In this document: one piece after another, positions 58,570-64,000 of the stretch
How positions within the stretch are numbered: position 1 is the first letter of the stretch
How the letters are laid out: each line of letters opens with the position of its first letter
Origin: Siphonodentalium dalli
Lineage: Eukaryota; Mollusca; Scaphopoda; Gadilida; Siphonodentaliidae
Direction of reading: 5' to 3'
NCBI GenBank assembly: GCA_032622095.1
Contig: CP136061.1
Coordinates: forward strand, 193,508,369-193,572,368
DNA length: 64,000 nucleotides
Made by a program: the position numbers and the translations under genes
Notes under the pieces: generated by a model
Told to the model about the DNA's origin: nothing
Databases searched by the model: none
Seen by the model: the letters and a program-made list of their open reading frames with translations, nothing else

Positions 58570-59877
58570 TCAGTAATCCGGTCGCGGAAGGTTATGGTAC
58601 GCTCGGTACAACTGTGCCAAAGCAGCAGGATCGTACTCGTTTACCGGATCACTGTGTCGAACTAAATCCGGAACAGAATCGGCTGCAGGCGAAAGTTGCC
58701 CAGGCCTTTCATTATAATGATGTGTGTGTGGCCTAGCCCTTTGTGCCCTTTCGTAGTCTGGGGCCGATGTCTTGCGCGTTATATTCGAGGTTGTACGAGA
58801 GTCGGGGGTAGAATAACGGGCACTAACTCGGCGCTTCTGCGAATCAGAATTCGTCTTCGAACCATCTGTATCCGAAACGCGCGAACGAATTTGATGATTG
58901 TATTGCTCGAGTTTCGGCGCACGAAGAGCTGACTGAATGTTCTTTGCTCGGATAGTGGTGGCTTGCATTGACTCCGCATTTGGTTGATGCTTCCTGCAGT
59001 ATATGTCCAGATCATAAATATCGTCCTGATTCGTGAGTGCACTGCCAATGGTCAGTCCGATACCACACACGATGCATGTCAAACAGTGTTTGTGATAAAT
59101 CACCTCCTTTACTGGCCCCACCTTTTCCATGGGGTAGACCTTCTTCAAACATCTGAAACAACTCTCCTTCATCTTTTGGTTCACTGGCGAAAACATATTG
59201 GAAAGTGACGACCTGGATCCTGCTCTGCGAACCCTCTCACCGCCTCCGCCTCCGGCACCACTGGGCTTTCTTCTAACCACATCGCTTGAAGATTTCCCCG
59301 ATCTGTCTAAGTTATTATTTTCATCGATGAATTTGGGTGGCTGTTGGTTGTAGGTAGGCGATGATGGAATAACGTGTAGAGAATTTCGAGGCGATGGTCC
59401 ACTTGTGGAAGGAGTGGACGGGGCCGAGGAGTCCGGTGAAGGAACGAACGCGCCGTCAGAATTCCTGTCAAATGAACGATCAATGCCATTGTGCGACGAA
59501 TAATCTCCAATAGGAACTTTCATAGAACTGCGATATGACACGGGGTTTGGCTCACGTTCTTCGTAACTCTCATATGAAGGGTGTTTGACGTCACGGGTAG
59601 GAGATTCGGTGAAAGACACGACATAGAAAGGTCCAGGAGAGTTACTCCTCTTTTGAGTCGCGGGTGAATGTTGGTGTCTCACTGGAGAACGCTGTGGAGA
59701 AACTGGAGAATGCTGCTTGCCTCTTTTTGGCGATTCCGGAAAGTGTTTACCATTATCAATGTTAAGTTTTGCCATTTTTCTGTTGAGAATTGGTAAGGTT
59801 GACGATTCCTGTCCAACCCAGACCGTTGCAACGTCATCCGTTTCGGCATCCATTTCTCTATTCCTATAGTCGCCCAT
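58570..59877 (-). CDS. Single-LIM-domain protein, 435 aa
   Basis: The one convincing host gene. The ATG at 59877 is the first methionine after an in-frame TGA about 70 bases upstream and has a good context (GTTATGG); the frame ends with TGA at 58570. Residues 240-297 form a complete LIM zinc-binding domain: C240, C243, H262, C265 ligate one zinc and C268, C271, C294, H297 the other. LIM domains are protein-binding modules common in cytoskeletal and junction proteins. The rest is low-complexity and probably disordered: Ser/Pro-rich SP repeats (45-175), a Gly run (208-213) and basic, Ser/Thr-rich flanks. This composition suggests phospho-regulated scaffolding, but that is inference. No second domain is seen, so I do not assign a family name. 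The frame has no intron within it; upstream or downstream exons cannot be excluded. Confidence 0.9.
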   Translation of the reverse strand: MGDYRNREMDAETDDVATVWVGQESSTLPILNRKMAKLNIDNGKHFPESPKRGKQHSPVSPQRSPVRHQHSPATQKRSNSPGPFYVVSFTESPTRDVKHPSYESYEEREPNPVSYRSSMKVPIGDYSSHNGIDRSFDRNSDGAFVPSPDSSAPSTPSTSGPSPRNSLHVIPSSPTYNQQPPKFIDENNNLDRSGKSSSDVVRRKPSGAGGGGGERVRRAGSRSSLSNMFSPVNQKMKESCFRCLKKVYPMEKVGPVKEVIYHKHCLTCIVCGIGLTIGSALTNQDDIYDLDIYCRKHQPNAESMQATTIRAKNIQSALRAPKLEQYNHQIRSRVSDTDGSKTNSDSQKRRVSARYSTPDSRTTSNITRKTSAPDYERAQRARPHTHHYNERPGQLSPAADSVPDLVRHSDPVNEYDPAALAQLYRAYHNLPRPDY

Positions 59878-60712
59878 AACTACCGGAAACGGATTGCGAA
59901 CTAATCCAAGACGAACACCTGTTACGGGATTACCCGCGTGTCGCTGGGCACCTGTTCAAAGAACAACTCACTCCAGCGCACCTGTTGGCACAGGCACGTA
60001 TATTCTACCTATGTCTCATCCGACCTAGCTTCACCTACTAAATTAGGTAAATTAGCAGAATCTTTGATGCACCCTCATCCAGAAATGTTTAAATCTTTCC
60101 TCCGAACTGAATAAACAACGAACCGCTGATACTATTTGAGCAATCTTCTCACTAAACAGAAAAGCTGCGTGCGGGATATATATGCGACATAGCCTCTGCA
60201 ATGTGTTTTAAGCCTTTGTTCATTCATCTGTAAAGCGTATACTTCAGATGTTCGCGTTCACAATGCTCGCCACTGTTTTGTGTATTCCCGAAATACACAT
60301 ACATTGGACCCACGCAGCTTCTTAAAATTTATAGTCCCCAACAAACTTAGATGAATTCCACGGCTCATGTGTGATCTTGTGGTTGAACGAATTGACAGCA
60401 TTTCTTCGTGTGAAATAAACAAGGGTTTTATTCAGTAGATGTTATAGTGAGGGAACATCCCTGTTGATTGTTGATCACACATGTGAAATGAACCAACCTT
60501 ATAATCTAGGCATCACTGGAGGCGAGGTGTCCCCCATCAATTTATGGCACCACAATTTTCGTGAGGCTGAACTATTCCCAATTGAGAATCCGGATGTTGC
60601 CGATCCCTAACAGGACGCAAAAATAATATTTTTCCAATGGTACCCACCCGACAATTTTGCATTTATAGATGACACAACACCCTTTCCTATTCGGTGCAGA
60701 ACGCATAATACG
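59878..60712 (-). promoter_or_regulatory. 5' flank of LIM gene with possible TATA box
   Basis: On the minus strand CGCATATATATCCCGC (60173-60188) lies about 300 bp upstream of the ATG and could be a TATA element. No initiator motif stands out. TTCTTTGAACAG at about 59950 could instead be a splice acceptor, making the 5' UTR spliced. Function inferred from position only. Confidence 0.25.
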
Positions 60713-60716
60713 TTAA

Positions 60717-61098
60717 CCCTTTACCCAACAAACCGGCCAAAACCGGCCAAATAAAGCTTCAACAGCCTAAAATATCTTCGGTCTGTCTCAATAGAACCAT
60801 ACAAATATGGATATCATTGGAACCGGCTCCTTGACCACATTGTGATAGTTACAGTTATACCCTGTGCCAATGCATTCTCTTATATATGCGAGTCGACCAT
60901 AGGTCGCCTCGCATATATAAGAGAATGCATTGGCCTAAAAAAAATCTTTTTTTACCATTTTTTCTTACATTCTTTAACAATTTTATAATTGTTAATGTGT
61001 TAAGCCAATGCATTCTCTTATATATGCGAGGCGACCTATGGTCGACTCGCATATATAAGAGAATGCATTGGCACAGGGCCCTTCTGTTGGGTAAAGGG
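60717..61098. mobile_element. TTAA-flanked (piggyBac-type) MITE with nested palindromes P2
   Basis: 382 bp with ends CCCTTTACCCAAC...GTTGGGTAAAGGG, flanked by TTAA at 60713-60716 and 61099-61102: piggyBac-type TTAA duplication and CCYT termini. Inside, CCCTGTG and CACAGGG bracket two 67-bp palindromes (60867-60933 and 61005-61071), nearly identical to those of P1. The 71-bp spacer is similar to part of the P1 spacer in opposite orientation. No transposase. Confidence 0.9.
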
Positions 61099-61102
61099 TT
61101 AA

Positions 61103-62425
61103 CACAAAAAGGAAAACCCGGTGTTCTTCCGTTTTGGCCGGTGGTCACTCTATCATCATAGAAGCATTAATTTATCGCCAGTTTCGGTCAATTCATGACA
61201 TCACGACGGCAAGCATTGAGAGGGGTCATGAAATTATTCATTGATTCAGTCAATTGGTCTCCTTTCAACACCCATATAATTATTTTTTGTACGTGATATG
61301 GCCATCATTTCGTAACATTGGAAACTACAGCTATAATCCCACCAAATTATCCCACATGGAAGAGGATAATAGTATGTAACATAGTAACCCTTCCCAGTTT
61401 AACTATTTTGTCAGGGACATTGCTTGAGCATATAACGACCGCACGATTAAGACTAGTTCAGTCATGAACGTAGTGCGTATCCTTCTACGTTCAGTGTAGT
61501 GTCGTTATAAAGTAATGGGGGTTTGCGCCCGGTCACCTGGCGCAACGAATAACGTCAATTACGACCGCTAGAATGAAATCTCTGTGTTCCGTGTGTAGCT
61601 CTTAAGTTTATTCTGTTACAGAACCTACAATAGGAAATGTATTTAGTTATTTCATCGTGTTTTATTAGAAAAATACTTCCTCGAAATTGTTAAGTATTAA
61701 ATTGTACAGTCTGTGCATGCGTGACGTCTGCAACAGATGGTATTGTAAAATGGCGGAATCATTAAATTCCGGAACGAAATGTTCCGTAAATCGGGTCTTT
61801 TGATAAATTGTCTCATATATTAAGGACAAAATAAATTATTTCTCTTCAGAATATTGAGCTTACAATATATTTCACTGGATAAAAGCAAAATATATTTGGG
61901 GATAGTGAGCACCAAATGTCACCGTCTCAATTGTAATTATTGAGTTCAACCTTTCGTCCCGTTTCCGGTTCCTATCAGAGAAATTTTTTATTACTAAAAT
62001 GGTGGCCGTCGTGGATTTTCTCGCTTCGATTGGCAATCTGTTAACATAATGAGCTAATGTGTACAAGTTATCACTCACTGTGGTGAATATTTTTGTTTAC
62101 AATGTTATTCATTTATTAAAGTTGAGAAACTATTCTCTATGTCCCTAATTGCAAACACCCAGTAAATCTATACAGAGCGACTTGACCGCTGGAAGCAGCA
62201 ATCTGCGAAAGCGGTCATGTTGACCTAGATTAAGACAAATCTTCTGAATAGAGAGCTCCATGAACCTCCGAGCTGACACGGACATAAAATAATACAATGG
62301 TGGCCATGAAATGGCTGTCAGAATGGCCGCATCTCCAAGCAATGCCACGACGAAAGCAACATATTATATTAACACGTATAGAAGTGAAAACACGTATTGG
62401 TACTATGCATGCCTGCGTTAAATAT
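61103..62425. other. No recognisable gene or element
   Basis: No coding signal. Short minus frames at 61872-62078 and 62145-62433 have no domain. Confidence 0.45.
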
Positions 62426-62524
62426 GCCATCAACGTCGTTTTTCGGTTGATCTATGAGCATATATAGGTCGATCAGTAGACGAATAACATACTGTATAAT
62501 TCCGCGAAAAACGACGTTGATGGC
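62426..62524. mobile_element. Small inverted-repeat element
   Basis: 99 bp bounded by GCCATCAACGTCGTTTTTCG and its perfect complement CGAAAAACGACGTTGATGGC (20 bp). The interior has a GTTGATC/GATCAGT pairing. Possibly a tiny MITE; no clear target duplication. Confidence 0.6.
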
Positions 62525-64000
62525 TTATAATACAAAGGTAACACTTTATTTTCAACTATCTACTATTAATCCATCTCAGAAAATGAATTGCCACAACAGG
62601 ATTTTCCGTTGGACGGTCTCCGAATTTGGTTGAAGAGCCGAAAATAAATTGGCCGAAATTGTCAACGACCAAGCAAACTTTCAGAAAATAAATATTTACA
62701 ATTCAACTTCAATTTTGAGCAATAAACTATCCATGATAAAAAAAATTACTTGTTTGGCTACGATTTACGTTTAAAATGACTCAATAGCAACTCACTATTA
62801 TCAACACACACAGAGTCGAATCCGAAGCGATTGGATGGCGATCTGCGGTAAAATTATTAACTCCAGACTCCAGCCCGATGGCCGATGTAATTTGTAAACA
62901 AATGCCCTCATCACATCTAATGTTCTCGTCACAAATGCCATGCCATTAGCATTGTTATGAAGCTGAAAAATGTTAATATGGTTGTAACTGGGTAACACAT
63001 TTTATTTATTCCGAATAAAATTAGCCATGTTCATCAGCCTGTTGATCATTCATGATAATTTGTGTTCACAGTAACTATACACGTCGTCATGGACTCTCTT
63101 TCGAAAATTGGACAAATGAAAAACGCGGCACGAACTTTGAGTGTTCAGTCGAGCATTACACAAACATGAATACGGCTGAAATGAACAGACATAAGTATAG
63201 TATAGTGTCCGTAAGAAGCAGAAACATGCAATATAGACATCAACTACGTGTTCAAATGTTTCTAGCATTGAGTTTTCGAGTTGTTTTATCACTGAAATTC
63301 TAATGGAATTCTCGTTCCGCGCTTTCGCGTCATCCGGGGACGTCGTGTGGGGCGACGGTTATAGACTCGCCCATTTTTCTTGAAGTGTCACTACGTGATG
63401 TGACTCGTCTACTTCAACGTCTATGCACTGATATATCAGGTCACGCGCTAGCCTCTCGACCAATCAAATGCCAGCATTTCGACGAAAACGAAAGTAGTTG
63501 TAATTGTATATTTTTAAAGTACACATATATCATTAAAACAGATCCATCTGAAGGATTTCTCGGTCACTGCAACGCAAGTGAATCCTGATGGCTGACGTCT
63601 TTAATGTTCGGGTTTTCTGTTCAGAATACATTCAACAGTCGGACCAAACTAATAATTTCGGGCATGCATCGCACGAAGTATAATGTTTCGCCACACAAAG
63701 CGTGGTAGTTTCATTGGGTATGATGATTAATTAATGTATGTAACGCAGAAACTAAAGTACATACCCTTGATGTAAATACTTGTTACATTTCCGCAATTTT
63801 CAACACTCTCCGTGATAATAAACCATATACATGTAGTCATATGTCGCAATGCTTATTATTATGTAAAGAAACACCCATCTCTTCAATACATTAGCACTCC
63901 ATCTCACAAAGATCAAAGAGACAGCACATGGTACATTTTATGTAAGACCAATTCCCACGCTGCTACCGAACCGGTTTCTAAGTAGACAATTTTATTCAAA
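62525..64000. other. No recognisable gene or element
   Basis: Short frames (63050-63303 on both strands, 63385-63588) show no motif. A modest CpG-rich patch lies near 63310-63370. Confidence 0.45.

Noticed and set aside
58570-59877. Assigning the LIM protein to a named family such as zyxin, CSRP or MICAL
   Set aside because: There is only one LIM domain, and the low-complexity flanks lack the other domains that define those families.

Overview
This is an animal nuclear genome window: AT-rich, dominated by interspersed and tandem repeats, and carrying only one convincing intact host open reading frame. BEL/Pao and non-LTR retrotransposon remnants, Helitron-like arrays, TTAA- and TA-flanked MITEs, a LIM-domain protein and C2H2 zinc fingers together suggest a marine invertebrate. 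The species cannot be fixed from sequence alone. No bacterial or phage gene, operon, CRISPR array or rRNA was seen.

Layout. 0-9 kb: a LINE scrap, microsatellites, small G-run palindromic elements, a TTAA-flanked MITE (4.8-5.05 kb) and a striking CTTAAG palindrome array (5.64-5.97 kb). 9-12 kb: a complete-ended but internally deleted BEL/Pao element, with LTRs, target-site duplication (TSD), primer site and gag/protease remnants, inserted in the middle of an older palindromic MITE. 12.1-14.35 kb: a 160-bp tandem array interrupted by another insertion. 14.4-15.0 kb: a decayed C2H2 zinc-finger gene. 16.26-19.29 kb and 23.9-27.0 kb: head-to-tail arrays of Helitron-like elements with exact CTAG|TC junctions; related copies lie at 21.4, 31.6, 38.1 and 47.8 kb. 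27.7-28.35 and 34.1-35.3 kb: LINE 3' ends. 36-41 kb: minisatellites, fold-backs and dispersed repeats. 44.0-46.7 kb: a MITE abutting a recent 1.2-kb tandem duplication whose reading frame crosses the duplication junction. 47.5-49.5 kb: GATATC-rich arrays with two fold-back elements. 50-55 kb: fold-backs and a repeat family with a nested TA-flanked MITE. 56.4-56.84 and 60.7-61.1 kb: two nested 'palindrome within palindrome' elements flanking the LIM gene (58.57-59.88 kb, minus strand). 61.1-64 kb: little recognisable.

The main biological story is transposition layered on transposition: BEL into a MITE, Helitron units in tandem including two families joined together, a TA-MITE inside another repeat, and hairpin modules inside a TTAA element. 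Several families carry many copies of consensus-like transcription-factor motifs (NRF1-like GCGCATGCGC in Helitron family A; TCAAGGTCA in families B, D and E), so they could act as regulatory DNA. All coordinates were read by eye. TSD-defined ends are exact to about a base; ends of diverged repeats are approximate.
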